A stretch of 64,000 nucleotides of DNA from Marsupella aquatica. Lineage: Eukaryota; Marchantiophyta. The position numbers were made by a program, and so were the translations under genes. Where the stretch lies: assembly GCA_973895155.1 (NCBI GenBank), contig OZ316899.1:15314001-15378000 (forward strand). Direction: 5' to 3'. This document shows, piece after piece, positions 10,032 through 22,418 of the stretch; the first letter of the stretch is position 1; each line of letters opens with the position of its first letter. The notes beneath the pieces are model-generated. The model did not search any database. It was not told the DNA's origin and saw nothing but the letters and a program-made list of their open reading frames with translations.

Positions 10032-12653
10032 CTAATGTCTGGTGCGCTTGCCAGAGCCATCCGAGTGGGAGCGGCCATCCCGCTGCCTATGGAGTCTGTT
10101 GTTGTCTACCTTGAGGAGCTGGACTTGGTCCAACAGAGATTCATTTTCTTGCTTTGCCGCGTCCGTCTCCTCAGTTGCCTCTTGGCATGCCTCTTCCAAT
10201 TGCTGGGCGTTGCTCGTCAGCTTGTCCACCAACTGGGTCTGTTTCTCGGCTTCGGCTTGAAGCCGTGCCACTTCGGCCTGCAGGGTGGCAATCTCCGCAG
10301 TGTCACGCTGGGCCCGCTCTTCGGCCTCCTCTAGGTCTTTTTGCCAGATGACAGTTTGGTTCTTCAAACTGTCAACCTGGGTCCGGAGCCGTGCAATCTC
10401 GGCCTCCTTCCCGGCTTTGGCCTGTTTGGCCAAGGCGGTAAGGGCATGTGCATTTGCTAACAACTCATTGGCGGCTGCAACCTTGGGTCGTAGTTGTAGA
10501 AGCTCAGCCTCTTGAGCTACAACTTCATCCTTTAGGTACACGGATTCAACCCGATACCGCTCTATCCGCTGAAGGGCCTCCGACTGAGCCCAACCTGCTT
10601 TTACTGTGGTAACCAACTCCTGATTGAAGAAGTAGGCTACCTTTTGAGCCATGAACTCCTCGGTATCCCAGGCTATCTATTGGGAGAAATCTCCCAAAAG
10701 CCCATTTAGAAATGTACCCGGTACGAAGAGTTCGGGGTGGTCCAGGTTATGCCCGTCTGGAGTTGGGCACGGGCAGACGTTAACTCGCGTGGGAGCCGGG
10801 GTAGTGACATCCAACCCTAGGGATGTAGTGTTGGAAGGGGCTGGAGTGTCCTCCTCCACCATTGGGCCGTCCTCTGGGATAGCCACTGGTGGGTCTTCTG
10901 GACCTTTGGGCTCGGGCAAGGCCTCCACCGCCCCGACTTCTGCACCAGGCCCGGCCTGGTTGAGCGGCTAAGGTTGCAATCACTGCCTCTTCTGGTACTT
11001 CTTCAGCCACGGCTACCGCTACCTATGGAGGTTGGATGGGTGGGCCTGCGTCACCGCCGGACTTTGGGCCTCGGGTTGAGGCCGTCTCTCCAAGGCCGGA
11101 AAGATCCACTTAGTCGGGACCAATTTAGTTACGTTGACCCGGGGAAGGGTTCGTCGATCAAACCGGGTGTACCACTCAAGAATGATCTCGATGTGGCTCA
11201 CAAAATACGCCTTCCTGCCAATGTATAGCGACTTCCTTTGCCGCTCCATCTCTTCATGGAACTTCTTAGCAAAGTACAAAGCCAACTTCCTAGGTCAATA
11301 GTTCTCGACCTGGATAACCTGGGCAGCGGAGATCTCGCCCCAGGGTTCCATCATGTGGAGGGCGTACCTTTGGAACTCCAGCCGCTCAGCTATCTCGGGG
11401 ATGAGGCAGGTCCTCATCACAAACCCGTTGTCCACTGACCCCTCGGAGGGAAAACTCAAGGATTGGTACTTGGCTCCCTTGTCTGTGGGAGCCCGTGATT
11501 TGACTCGGTGATCGCCCTCGGGTAGCCCAAAGATAATCCTGAGTTGTTCCTCTGTGAGGGACATATTCCTCCCCCACAGCCGAGTATGTTGACGGACGTC
11601 GTCATAATTCTTGACGAACTCCGTCATGTCCTCCCCGTAGTATCTGCAGATGTTCTAGGGGAGAGAGGCGAGGTGCTCAAACCCCTGAGTCTTCAAGTAC
11701 ACCGCATGTTTGGGGTGGAGGATGTTCTTATGCACGTTTTCCCCCATGCGGTGCATTGTTACCTTGGCCGCGGCTACCGTGGCCATGGGTAACCCGGATA
11801 TAGCTGCGGGTTCCTTCCTCTTCTTTCCCCGAGACTGGCTCAGGGAGGGTGACTCCTCCCCATCCTCTCGATCGGGTGTAGGTAGTGCCACCGCCGTTAG
11901 TATGGGGGCCGGGGCGGCTACAGTCACCGTGTTGTCTGCTGGAGCCGCTACTCTGGTCCGGGCCTGGGGAAGGGGCGATGTAGTGCCGGATCCTTGGGTA
12001 CTTACTCCTCTAGGCCGCCTGAGCAGGGGTAAGGTAGCCTCTTTGTTATTGCTGAGGTCCACAGCGTTGATGACGGATCTCACCTATAGGGCCGGGGCAA
12101 CTGGTGGCAGGGGTTGGCTAAGCTGAGGCGGAGCCTGAGCCTAAGCTGGTGCTGGTGCTGGTGCGGGCACGGTTGGGCTGGCACCGATGGTCGATGGTGT
12201 GGTTGCCATGAAATTCTGTAGGTGTCGGTAGAGGTTTTCTGACGCAAGTGTAGACGCCCTTGTAGATCGGGTAGCGCTGGACTTGCTGTTGATGATGTCC
12301 CGGACCCAAGCAGGGATGTGGGCAAAGTGGTGCTAGTGTAAGTTGATCATGCCCGGGATATTGAAGACCTCGTCCGGGAGCCAAAGCAATGCCTCCCAGA
12401 AGCCGATATATTTGCCTCCGTCGAAGAAGTATCCTGATATTTCTTCGGGTCGGTAAAGCTCGCTCTGGGACGGGTAATCAAAGTTAAGGAGATAGTGATG
12501 ACGGCCTGCTAGGCGGATGGCTCTCTCGTACTCGCATTCGATCTCGTATCAGCGCAGGTTGGCGTGTTTCAACGAGTCGGCCAAGTGCCCTCCGATAGAT
12601 AGGAACTACGTCCAAAATTGTATGGCCAAACTGGAAAGGATCGTGTGCGACAT
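10032..12653 (-). pseudogene. LTR-encoded ORF of family A, broken copy in the solo LTR
   Basis: Third copy of the LTR-encoded protein gene, read from an ATG at 12653 to a stop at 10032. It is split into several frames (about 12653-12090, 12083-11655, 11627-11295, 11285-11019, 10928-10677 and 10652-10032). It carries an early TAG after FWT and a TGA before YEIE, at the same codons as the copy at 37507. The central region keeps FGLPEGDHRVKSR and VDNGFVM-TCLIPEIAERLEF. The last 206 codons are open and form a long coiled coil (heptads rich in A, E, L, Q), ending in a basic GKRTRH tail. Function is unknown; it is the counterpart of 37507-40147. Confidence 0.75.
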
Positions 12654-12750
12654 TCAGAGGAGATGGAAGGCGACTAAGAATAAGCAAGAGAACTAGGGTC
12701 GAAGCTGGCGCGTGGGTTGAAGAACTAGTGCACTACAAAAGATTGGCCCC

Positions 12751-12759
12751 CTTTTTATA
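12751..12759 (-). promoter_or_regulatory. TATA box of the solo LTR
   Basis: TATAAAAAG on the minus strand, about 100 bases upstream of the LTR-encoded ATG at 12653. The equivalents in the other family A LTRs are TATAAAAG at 37399 and 47501, so the position is conserved in all three. Confidence 0.75.
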
Positions 12760-13117
12760 CCCTGAGAGCTTGTCGATCGCTCGTCGCCTCCTTGTTGCTT
12801 ATAGACCGAGCCTTTCACGCTTGGAGTGTACCGGCCACTCCGCCAGTCCGGGTCAGTGCGTGTCAGTGGCTGCCTCCCAAAATTTGTTATACGGACCTGA
12901 GGGGAAAGAGTGGAGGGCCCATTACACGCTCGCAACCCGGGTGTGCGAATGAAGACCCGCCGCCAACCCGAACACAAACGCCCCTTATTGACTAATGATT
13001 TCCTACTCATAATGGATACCTAAATACTGTCGTTATGCTAATAATTACGGCCTAAGATACCCCCAACGCGCGTGTTAGGCCAAATCACTCATTACCCACC
13101 GTACCGGCGGCGTCACA

Positions 13118-13122
13118 ATAGT
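13118..13122. repeat. Target-site duplication ATAGT, right copy
   Basis: Matches 9143-9147 and marks the right edge of the solo LTR. Confidence 0.85.
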
Positions 13123-16100
13123 TGATGGGGAAATGTAGGGGTTCCAAGTTGGAAAGTAGGTTAAATATGGTCCACTCTATCCCTGGAAACTTGTGGGAGA
13201 ACTTGGTTACCTTTGGTTATTTTGGGGGAGCATCTCAAAGTTGAAAAGAATTTTGGAAAATATATTAACCCTCTTTACCTAATTTTATAAAATCTTTTAT
13301 AAGGTTTTGTGTTGATATTAGTAAATCAGAACATATTTTTATGTTTATAGAATCTGTGAATCTACTCAAAAGTCATTTTGGACTCGTGTGATTTGTGGGG
13401 GCAATCCAAAATGGCCTGGAAATCCTATTTTTTCCAACAAAAAAATCCAATTTTTTTTCCAAGTGTCAACCGCGTTGGCGGCGACCACGACTTAAGCACG
13501 AGGCCTGGGAGACTCAAGCACAAGGTTAGGAACACCACAAGGGTCAATGCATGAGATGCTTGCTTTGAATTGGGATCAAGAGGCAGCTACGAAATTGAAT
13601 TGAGCCGCTATAGCTTTAGGCATGGGATGCTGATCAGAATTGGCTGGCTGCCTCGATGCTGCTGATTGGAATAGAGCTGCTTGCTATGGAGAAATAGGCT
13701 GCTGCTGATCAAGAGATGGTTTGCTGGCTGTGAGCTATGGTGGGCTACAAAATTGAAGGGCTGGCAACTGATCAGATTGACTGCTGCACCAGAATTACAA
13801 GGGCTAGCTTCAAGCACGAGATGTTGAGTGCTGGCTTATTAGTAAGCATGTTGCAAGCTCAATAGTGTTGTTGCTTTGCTAGCTACAAAGTTGAGAAGGG
13901 TGAGCTATGGCTGGCTGCTGGAGAATAGAGCTAGGCTGCTAGCAAATTGATTGAATGTAGTAGCGAAAGGACCAACTGCAAGGAAGAAATTAAGAGGGCT
14001 AGCTGCAAAATGGTGGGCTATGGCTGCTGCAAAATTCTGCTACAATTTTTAATCACCTGCAAGGCTGGATGGCTATGGAGGTGGACTAAGAGGGCTGCTG
14101 CAAACCTGATTGAGCTGTCGATTGACCTGCTGCCATTCGAATCCAACAGAGAATGCTACCGTTTCAGATTGAATTCAAGAGAGAGGAAAATGGCTGCGCA
14201 AATTGATGTCCTTATCAAATTCTTCATAAGAAACGTGAGTATAATGAGATTACCCCTCCCCTCACGACATGTGGAATCTCCATAAGGGGCATGTAAATAA
14301 GTGTAATTGCGATGCGGTTTACACCTATTTTACACCCAAATGAAAACGGGCATAACTTTGGCTAGGGGTATCCGTTGGGGCCCAAATTTATTTGTGCTGA
14401 GTAAGGGGAAGGTAAAACACCCCTTGGTAAAGTAGAAAACCCAGAAAAGAACCACCCAACTATATTTTTAGCCAAGGCCATGAGGGGGTCCCGTTAGCTT
14501 GCAAATCAGAGCTAACATAGGCGAACGAACCAGATTTGAAGACTGACCTTTCTCGCACCCATACACCTTTAGTTAGGCTCTAGGGAAGGGTACTTACCTT
14601 TGGTCAAAGGTGTAGGGCCGTCAAGTTAAGAGAATTAAGTATAGAGGGTAATTTACTTAGGGTAGTAAAAAGGTTACAAGTAAAATAAGGCCAACTTTGA
14701 CTAGGCATAACTTGAGACTCACTCACTCTTTTTGAAAGTTTTCAAGTGGGTTAGAAATCTGGTGAGGAGGACCATAAGTGGGAGCAGGTTTGGAGGTCAA
14801 ATCATGCAACTCATGTGTGGCATATTCCAGGGCTTGAAAGGAGGCAAAATAGCAAGTAGTAGGGTGGGCTATGAACTATAGAGTTGGACTTTGTGTGTTA
14901 GGAGGACTTGGGGGAGGTATAGTTAGACCCCAGGTCAAGCTTGGTGTAGTGTGGAAGGAGAATAGTATAAAAGGAGGAAGTTTTCCTTTGTTAGGGACCG
15001 AGAGTCTCATCTCTTAAGTGGAATCTCTACCTTGCCAAGGTAGGGCTAAGCTTGAGAAGGGAGAGGTGGTCCATGCTTAGTGTGGAGAATGTGTAGTGAA
15101 CTTTTGTTGTAAGGATTAAGTATGCAATGAAAGGAGTCTTCCCAATCTTCATTGTGACCATTAAGTGTGAGAGATTTTGAAGTAGTCGTGGAACTCGACT
15201 ACCTTAACACTTAGCTCTGGCATCGCTGACTCCGATGCTGAGCTCCCTTATGGTCTAGGAAATAAGACGTGGCACTAGCGAAGGCAAGGAGCCAAGTTGG
15301 TGATGCACACTAAGGACTTAGGCAAGCTGAGAGCTGGTCGGGTCAAGGGGAAAGAGGCCAGACTCAAGGTCGACCGTTCGGGTCCCCGGACGGACTTTGA
15401 GTTATGAGGGCTTGAGTGTGAGCCCCTCTTGGGCCCAAGGCCAATGGAGTTGAAGCCATGGGCAACAGATGCTGGGGGTGCGAGTTATGGCCCGATCGGG
15501 GACCCCAATCAGCGATGAGACCTGAGGGCCTAGGCATGAGCACTGGGTCGGCCCAATCACAACGGGTTAAGGCACTTTGCTTGCGGACGTCTAACAAGAA
15601 AGTTATGGGCATTGTCAATTGGTGGCGTGCCCGCTATGCGCGATAGGATTTGGGTTGGAGGCCAAATGTTTAGGGACCAAAGTTGGTCCTGGGGTGTCAG
15701 GTCTCCAAAAGCATATATGAGGGGAGTGGTGTCTCCCTGGGGGTCAAAGGCGAGCCAAAGTTGTGAGCCGCGGCGGTCATGACACTAAGGAAAAGCGCCA
15801 AAAGGAAACGACAATGTATTCCAACGGGAAGTCCATTGGAGGACTTCTTGGGTGCGTTGGAAATCTCCCAAGGAGGGCTACATCCTCCTGAGCTCAGCAT
15901 GGGCATCATGGGTTCTTGAGGTTTGCAGGTGTTAGCTCGCCCGCTTGCCAAATCCTGTCGAACGGCAACCAAACCGCATTCAGTCTCCCAAGGGAGCTTG
16001 CCTTGGGGAGGCAAGGCCAAGTAGGCGTGGAGGTTGAGTTCCAAAGGTGCTTGGCCCCTAGACCATCAATGGGGCAAACCAGGAGTTGGTTGCTAGAGTC

Positions 16101-17535
16101 GGGGCCATTATGGTCCCGATGTGTTGGGACAAGCTTTAGGACAAGCTACACTATTTGGGCCATGAGCATGTCCTAGGGTCAGGGTGGTCAGTTGGTGATG
16201 GAAGAGGGAACCCGGGCCGTTCCCAAGGAAGGAGCTATTCTGGACAAACAATGGGCATGGGTTCTGGTTCTGGCTTATGGCATCGGGAGGACCTATTGCT
16301 AACCTATTTACCAACGTCTGTTGAGCTTGAGTTAGGATGCTAGACTTGGCAAGTTCTAAATCCTGGAGGGTTACTTACCGAGATGTTTGATTGCTTGTGC
16401 AGACAGTGAGGACTGTTGAGTAGTGGTTGTGTTGGAGAGCAAGTGCGGATTTGTATGGGAGGGGCCGCTGGCGGTGCAAGGGGCACTAGGTTGCTTGCTC
16501 AAGGTATTCCATGGAGGTGTTCCGGCACCAGGGGCACTTAGGGGTGAGTGTTGGGATTGGTGAGGGCGTTGGGTGGCAAGGTCCACCACTGAAGTGTATG
16601 AGGGCAAGAGAAGAGTCCATGTTTGGGTGCAATCTTGGTCTAAGCTTGAAGGGGATGTGCTGGTACATAACCAAGGCCAGGGAGGAAAGGTTAAGGTGAA
16701 GCACTACTTTGGGACTTAGAGAGGATTGTACCTTGAGGATAGAAAGTACCTTGCCTTGAGTGAGAACAAGAGGGAAGAGTCCTTAGAGAAAAGAGTTGTC
16801 TCTAAGAGCCCAAAGAGGATGTGTGGGCCCAAACCAAGGCCAGGGGGGCAAGGTTAAAGGGTAGCACTACTTTGAGGGTCTAAGGGGGACTTAAGCTTGA
16901 AGGGGAAAGTACTTTGGCTTCTTGGGTGTTTGTGTGAGAATCTACTCTAAGGTGACAGCTTGGAGCGGAGATCCCCCTTGTTGATCCTTGGAGTAGAGGA
17001 GAGAGGAAGGGTGTGAGTGCAAAAGTAGTCAAGGGGACTACCTCTCTAGAAGTTGAGAGTTGAAACTACTTATGTATGGAGTGATTAGACATTGCAAGCA
17101 TATCTCAAAAGTTTTGTCAATCCTTTATGCCCCTGGTATGATATGCAACAGGTATTAGGTAGTTTTTTGGAGAGAAAAGCCACTTAAGCTCCTTGACAAG
17201 TGTTTGACATAGAGTCTCACCCTTGTTTTGGCATAGCTGTCGGGGATAACTCTTTGCAATTTTTGTTGTGGGAGTGGAGCCACAAGACTTGGGGGTGTGT
17301 TTTCAGGTTTGTTGTTTAAGAGGGAGATAAGAAGGTGATTGTGAGTGGCATGCCCACTACAAGGAGTCAATCACTAAGAGAAGCCTCTCTCAGTTCCGAC
17401 TTTGGTGACCAGCTGGAGCAACCAGATTGGGTGGACATTCATTTGCAAGCTGAAGTGGAACCCAGTGTAGGGTGGAGTGATACATCCTCTTCCACTTCCA
17501 ACACAAGTGAAGAGCAAGAAGCAGCCATGGTACTG
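13123..17535. other. About 4.4 kb without a recognised gene
   Basis: No protein family was recognised on either strand. From about 13600 to 14120 the DNA is rich in GGCTGCTG-like words. A TATAAAAGG at 14965-14973 and the sequence after it resemble the U3/R part of an LTR, but no matching partner was found. The 15360-17530 part has many short frames, none with motifs. It may be old retroelement DNA. Confidence 0.45.
14965..14973 (+). promoter_or_regulatory. TATA-box-like sequence
   Basis: TATAAAAGG in non-coding DNA, followed about 30 bases on by a CT-rich stretch as in LTR promoters. The element it belongs to is not identified. Confidence 0.4.
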
Positions 17536-19912
17536 TGTGATGCCTAGCCAGGAATCACTAGGCCAGTTTAAATGGTAAAATCAGGAGTGTACCCTAGAAA
17601 CACATTAGTATAGTAACAAAAAAAGGAAAATATAAACAATTAAGGATGACTATGGAACCCGAGCCAAGGCCGGAAGTAAGGACGTCGGGGGAGGGAACAC
17701 GATTAGGGTTAGGGCGCGCTGAGTGCCCGCGGCTATGGGTAACCAACGGGAAGGAAGACCAGGCAAGAGGGGGGGTAAGGACCGATCGCAAGGAATGATG
17801 GCTCATTTGCAAGCATGAACTAAGCAAACAACTACGTGAAGCAACTATTGTCAGCTGCTTAGGCAAACACTCTGGGCGGGAGCAGATACCGACTATCAAC
17901 TCAAGAAGGGTATGAGCAACGCCAATCAAGCTGCTCATTTTTGGGGATGCCTGTTCAAACGGGCAATTGAGTACATTGGGACCTACAAGGACAAAGAATT
18001 GGAAAGAGCAGCTTGAGAACGGCAGGAGCTCGCTCGACTATGGGAGCTACAAAAGTCTGCCTTCTTAGGAGGAGAACTCATCAAGGCTGAATTCCTGTGG
18101 ACACCTACTAGCGACGAGCTAGATGACCTTCTGTTTTGCGAGAACATAATCGTCGGCATCCGAGAAGCCATCAACCGTTGCAACGACATACACTGGGAGT
18201 TGAAGGGTAGCACGGAGGGGTGGACAAAGGCAACCGTGCTTGGAGAAACATCCATGGCAGCCGCTATGAAGAGGAAAGGGGCCAACAACGAAGAGGCCAC
18301 CCCCGCGAAGAGAACAAGGTCGGCAACACCAAGGAAGCCAACCAAGCAGGAAAGCAGGAGGCAGGAAGAAGCCAAAGAAGAGGAGGTCGACCCCATCAAT
18401 GTCGTTCCAACAAGGGATGACACCTGGAAAGGTTGGGCAACGACCCTCCCCAAGGAAGTGCAATTACACTTTGCACGTGAAGAGGATGCATGCTTTACGG
18501 CTATGCAGACTTGGAAGTGCCAGGGCTTCATGGCCGGATCCGGCTTGGAAGCCTTTGTGAAATTACCATGGCTGAAGCCGGAGGTGCCGGATTCAGACTT
18601 ATTAGAATTTGTTGGATCATGGGAGCCCGAGACCAATTCCACAAGGGTGTATGGGAAGGATTTCTATTTCACTCCCCGGGTGATTGCCAAAGCGTTTGGC
18701 TTGCCAATGGGCAATAAGACCAAAGTCGATACCAGGAAGACCTTGCCTGACAAGGAATTCCGGTCGTTCCCAAGGCCATCAACGAAGAATGGCTTCTTCT
18801 GGAACACTTGCACCAACGCGTACATCGGAGAGATGATCAATTTCTTGCAGGTAACCATGCATTACAACTTGCCAAGGCCAGAGATCGGCAAGGCATAGGT
18901 CTACCCTGGCGGAGAGGCCAGACCCAAGCCGGGACTACAACGGGTACCTCCTCACCCAACTGAAGAAGATCTTGAAGGAGGAACAACAGGTGATTGGCAA
19001 GGGAAGCATGTCCCGGCTTGGCTATCACATGCCGCTGTTGTGCCGGTATGCCCGGAGTCAGATCTTTGCCCCGGTACTTCCCCTGCAGGCAAGGGCACCA
19101 GAGGAGGTTCCAGAATAGAGGCCGACAGCAGAGAAACCCAACCACCCCGACAGTCCTACGATCGAGCAGGTGTTTAGACCGAGGACGGAAGGCTTGCCGA
19201 TGCAGCAACCAGGCATGCAAATTCTGCTGAAATTGCTGGAGAAGGAAAAGAGGACGGCAACGGCAACGGTACAGGACACTGCCCCAGAAGTCGGCCTAAG
19301 CCGACTCATGAGGGAAAACCCCTTTACCGGAGCCAAGGAAAGAAGGAGGCCAGAACACGAGCCAGGGGTTCGAATGTATGTGGGAGCCGCGAGTCCAAAA
19401 GCCAAGGGAGAGCAGCCCAAAGCTCCTGTTTGCGGTAAACAGAGGGAGAAGACAGCCTGGAAGCCGAAGGAGGAACTAGGACCTGTGAGTTATGATTGGC
19501 AAGAGGCCGTGTTCACCGCAAGACAAGGAGAACAGCGGGGGGGAGTCAGTAGTCCAAGCCAGGGAGGAGGTGGTGGAGGACTACGGCAATGATGACTCCG
19601 GCTACGGGTCAGACCATCATATCCCAGGGATAAGGACCTGTGGCCGGTTCATCCCCACGCTTCCAAGAGTAGTTCGAGGGGACCCCACCCAATAGAGCAG
19701 CCCTGAGTCTCCCCCACCAGATGTCGCTCCCCCAAGCTTTGACGAGATAAAACAGACGGCACAAGAGTTTTAGGAGCGACTCAGGGAAGCAAAGAAGGCA
19801 GCCCTGGCTAGGGAGAAGGATTTACATGGGAGAGAATGGTCATAGGACATCCGGCGGCTAGGAGAAAGACGGAGCAGCCCTCCAGCCATGATAGAAGAAA
19901 TCCGGAAGGCGG
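17536..19912 (+). mobile_element. Probable LTR of gypsy family C, truncated copy 1
   Basis: Starts TGTGATGCC followed by a short inverted repeat (GCCTAG/CTAGGC, 17542-17547 and 17558-17563), the same layout as the family A LTR start (TGTGACGCC plus hairpin). The ORF inside is homologous to the LTR-encoded ORF of family A and is nearly identical to that at 50945-53580 over the shared part. Similarity to the second copy stops near 19912, inside the ORF, so the copy is truncated. No internal gag-pol of this family is in the window, so LTR status is inferred from family A. Confidence 0.5.
17912..19912 (+). pseudogene. LTR-encoded ORF of family C, copy 1, truncated
   Basis: Reads from an ATG at 17912, with a TGA about 100 bases on (ELERAA-stop-ERQ), into a frame open to 18898. 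Order of parts: an N-terminal Trp-rich segment (QAAHFWGCLFKRAIEYIG); a basic linker with KRKGANNEEATPAKRTRS that looks like a nuclear signal; then the conserved block with GFMAGSGLEAFVKLPW, YFTPRVIAKAFGLPMG and KNGFFWNTCTNAYIGEMINF. A TAG at 18896 (CAG in the other copy) and a frameshift just after it break the protein; the linker region continues in another frame at 19170-19592. The coiled-coil end present in copy 2 is missing because similarity ends at 19912. Function unknown. Confidence 0.65.
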
Positions 19913-20239
19913 TGTTGCGAGGACTTAAAGTTAGGGGCTCCTCGGGCAAACTGTGCATTTCTGGCTGCGATTGGGACAGGCGACAAGCACTTTTTGGAGC
20001 GAACTCTCACTCCTTAATTTTTTTCACTTTTCTCACAAAGGTTACAATGGGTGCCCTCGAGTAAGCTTGCCCGCAAGAGTCTGGTAGCTGGCCCTATGGC
20101 GGGCCGCTACCTCTAACTTGTCGAGCTGAACTCCTCGAGTGACTATCTACTCAAAATCTGACAGAAAAACTCTCCTCCTTAGCTCACAAAACCAAAACTT
20201 GACTAGCTACTCCACTAATCTAAAATAGCTCTCACAAAA

Positions 20240-20365
20240 CTCGGGCCTGGACCAACAAGGCTCCAAACTTGAGAAATCCCCGCCTGGATCGACGAGGCTC
20301 CAAACTTGAGAAATCACCGCCTGGATCAACGAGGCTCCAAACTTGAGAAATCCCCGCATGGATCG
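20240..20365. repeat. 37-bp tandem repeat, about three copies
   Basis: The word GGCTCCAAACTTGAGAAATC begins at 20259, 20296 and 20333, a period of exactly 37. Copies differ at a few positions. The array lies about 350-480 bases upstream of a TATA box, a placement seen for enhancer repeats in LTR U3 regions. Confidence 0.85.
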
Positions 20366-20720
20366 AAAACTCCACACCTGGATCCAACACTTGCCCAGAA
20401 CTCCAAAACCGCTGCACAACAATCGAGTTCTGTAGAACGGAGCGGAACTCACAGAACAAAACTCAATAGATCTCAATAGACAACCGCCAACCTCAATGAG
20501 CCGAGGCTCAAGTCTTAAGTAGCATTGGAAACCCAACCATCCAGCTTGAGCCAACTGCCATCAGCAAGGCTCATCCAAACTCCAAGCCTGGTGACTCACC
20601 CAAACACCAAACCTGGTGACGACGAGTCACCCAATTGCCAAACCTCAATCCATCCAACCAAGCAGCCCCTCTCAGTCAGCATGCACGCAACCCAACCAGG
20701 AGGCCTTGCCCATCATTCCC

Positions 20721-20728
20721 TATAAAAG
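20721..20728 (+). promoter_or_regulatory. TATA-box-like sequence
   Basis: TATAAAAG downstream of the 37-bp repeats; likely the promoter of an unidentified plus-strand retroelement LTR. Confidence 0.45.
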
Positions 20729-21252
20729 CCATTCCTGAGCCAAAATCTTTCGGCACGACATCCTCCCCCAGTAAACCTGAGCAGCCTCCAGTCTGCTCCA
20801 ATCCATCAGATTTCCTCTAAGTCTGAGTCCGAACTCAAGCCATGCGCCTGGACCACTTTCTCCTCAAGAAACTCAAAACCAAAGCCTTCAGACTCGGTCT
20901 TAGGCACTCCACTTTCCAGAAACTCAAAGTCCAACTCATCCGAATCAGAACCAGTCAAGCCACTTTCAAAACTCAAGTCCAACGGATGCACCTGGACCAA
21001 TGCCTCGTCTTCAAATTCACTCAAGTCGGAACTTGAGTTCATTCCCTCTCTAGTTTGCACCTTGCAAACCTTCACTCTCTCCTGGAGGTGTTTACAAAAG
21101 ACAGCAAACAGGAAACAGGATTTAATAACAGAAACTGGTAACAGGAAAAAAACTGGTAACAAGAAAATGGGTGGAATTTTTTTTTGAATTTTTTTTTAAA
21201 ATTTTTTTTTGAAATTGTTTTTTTGAGAAAAAAAAATTTCGGTCGACCAGAT

Positions 21253-21283
21253 TTTTTTGCTAGCGCCCAAAGCTAGCAAAAAA
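21253..21283. repeat. 12-bp inverted repeat in AT-rich DNA
   Basis: TTTTTTGCTAGC (21253-21264) and GCTAGCAAAAAA (21272-21283) around a 7-base loop that begins GCCC. The centre resembles a degenerate copy of the palindrome seen at 922-6830. A U-tract-ended hairpin like this can also simply reflect AT-rich drift. Confidence 0.7.
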
Positions 21284-21439
21284 TGTTGCATTGTTAATTT
21301 TTTTTGGAAATAACATGTTTTAGGAGACATTTTTAAATTGTCATTTTTCCTGGTAATAGTGATTTTTTCCTGGTAACAGCATATTAAAAACAGGAAAAAA
21401 AATTCCTGTTTACCTGTTTCCTGTCTCCGTCGCTATACC

Positions 21440-22418
21440 CCTCTCCCATATGTCAATGACTTGATAGTCAATCCGATCAAGCTCTTGAATCTGCCTCTGC
21501 AAGTTGTGATGGATCCCTCAATTGTCAGCATACTCCTGAACATCCCAATACAAATTTGGCCACCAATACTCCTTTTGGATCTGCTCACAGACCTTCGCCC
21601 TTATTCCTTTCAAACCACCTTTGACCTCAGCATCATAGACTTCCTCCAAAATCCGCTTCTGCTCATCCTTAGAATCGACAACTCTCATTGATACTAGCAT
21701 GGGGCCCTTAGGTTTCCGCCAAAGGTAGCCCTCTCTAAGAATGAACTTATCAGAATTCACTCGAATGTCTTCGAACTCTTCACCATCCTGTTTCAGCCAC
21801 TTCCCAAAGTCACTCAGATACTTCCCAATGTCCAGTAGCTCTCCTGAGTAACACTCTTCCTTGAACACTAGACTCCCCATCTTTCGGTCGGCAATTGGCT
21901 CCCCTTTGAACTTTGTACTTAGATCCATCTTAGCATCTCGGTTCTCCCCCATAGCAATGCTAACTTCTGCGCTGTTGGATCTCGCAGTTGCTTTCGGTTC
22001 CTCTCATTTCCAGGTAGAACCACTGGAAATTGAACCACCTCCTTATCATCTTTGCCTCGAACCTTCACCGTGAAGGTAGTATCGTCCAGAACCTTTGTCT
22101 CCATCCTCCATTCCGTGATTAACGGCATGCCCAGTATCACTGGAAACAACAAGTGCTCATGAACAAAAATGTTACAAGCCTGCTTGACATTCCCAAACTT
22201 CACCATCACATTTGGACATCCACCCCAAAGATAGTCCTTCATTGAACTCACCGAGTTCACACTCCAAAGCAACTCATTATCCACCGGCCAATTCCCCTTT
22301 TGAAACACCTTGGGATCCATCAAGTTGATCTTCGAGCCAGTATCAATGAGCGCCCGCACCTTGCCTTCCATTCCTTCCAACTGGCACTCGCTCTCCGGAC
22401 TTGCTCAAGCCCAATATC
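21440..22418 (-). pseudogene. Gypsy-type pol fragment D: protease plus integrase zinc domain, RT missing
   Basis: Two overlapping minus frames. The upstream one (22380-21919) is a retroviral-type aspartic protease: active site ALIDTGSKINLM and flap-side FPVILGMPLI. The downstream one (21952-21518) is the region before the integrase core: REGYLWRKPKGPM, then the KEYWWPNLYWDVQEY block of the H2C2 domain, with the expected His/Cys partly lost. RT and RNase H, which belong between them, are absent, so a deletion has joined protease to integrase near 21940. The protease start is cut at 22418 by the family B LTR, suggesting B inserted here. The canonical DTG active site separates this family from A and B. 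Confidence 0.7.

Larger units (their letters stand above)
9148..13117 (-). mobile_element. Solo LTR of gypsy family A (3970 bp, minus orientation)
   Basis: Read on the minus strand it starts TGTGACGCCGCC at 13117 and ends GACGTGACA at 9148, the same termini as the two LTRs of the full family A element at 37041-50944, and it is bounded by ATAGT duplications. It aligns throughout with those LTRs: TATA box, broken LTR-encoded ORF and 3' palindrome. There is no second LTR or internal region nearby, so it is the product of LTR-LTR recombination. Its clean duplication proves that the 4-kb unit is a complete LTR with TG...CA ends. Confidence 0.9.
19913..21430. other. Promoter-like and low-complexity DNA, no gene recognised
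   Basis: Contains 37-bp tandem repeats (20240-20365) upstream of a TATA box (20721), as in an LTR U3 region, then an AT-rich stretch (21120-21430) with repeated CTGGTAACAGGAAAA words and long T and A runs. Partner LTR not found. Confidence 0.5.

Noticed and set aside
13600-14285. Open frames in the GGCTGCTG-rich region
   Set aside because: Composition-driven, no recognisable domain.
20240-20365. CRISPR-like array
   Set aside because: Contiguous 37-bp tandem repeats without spacers in a eukaryotic retroelement setting.
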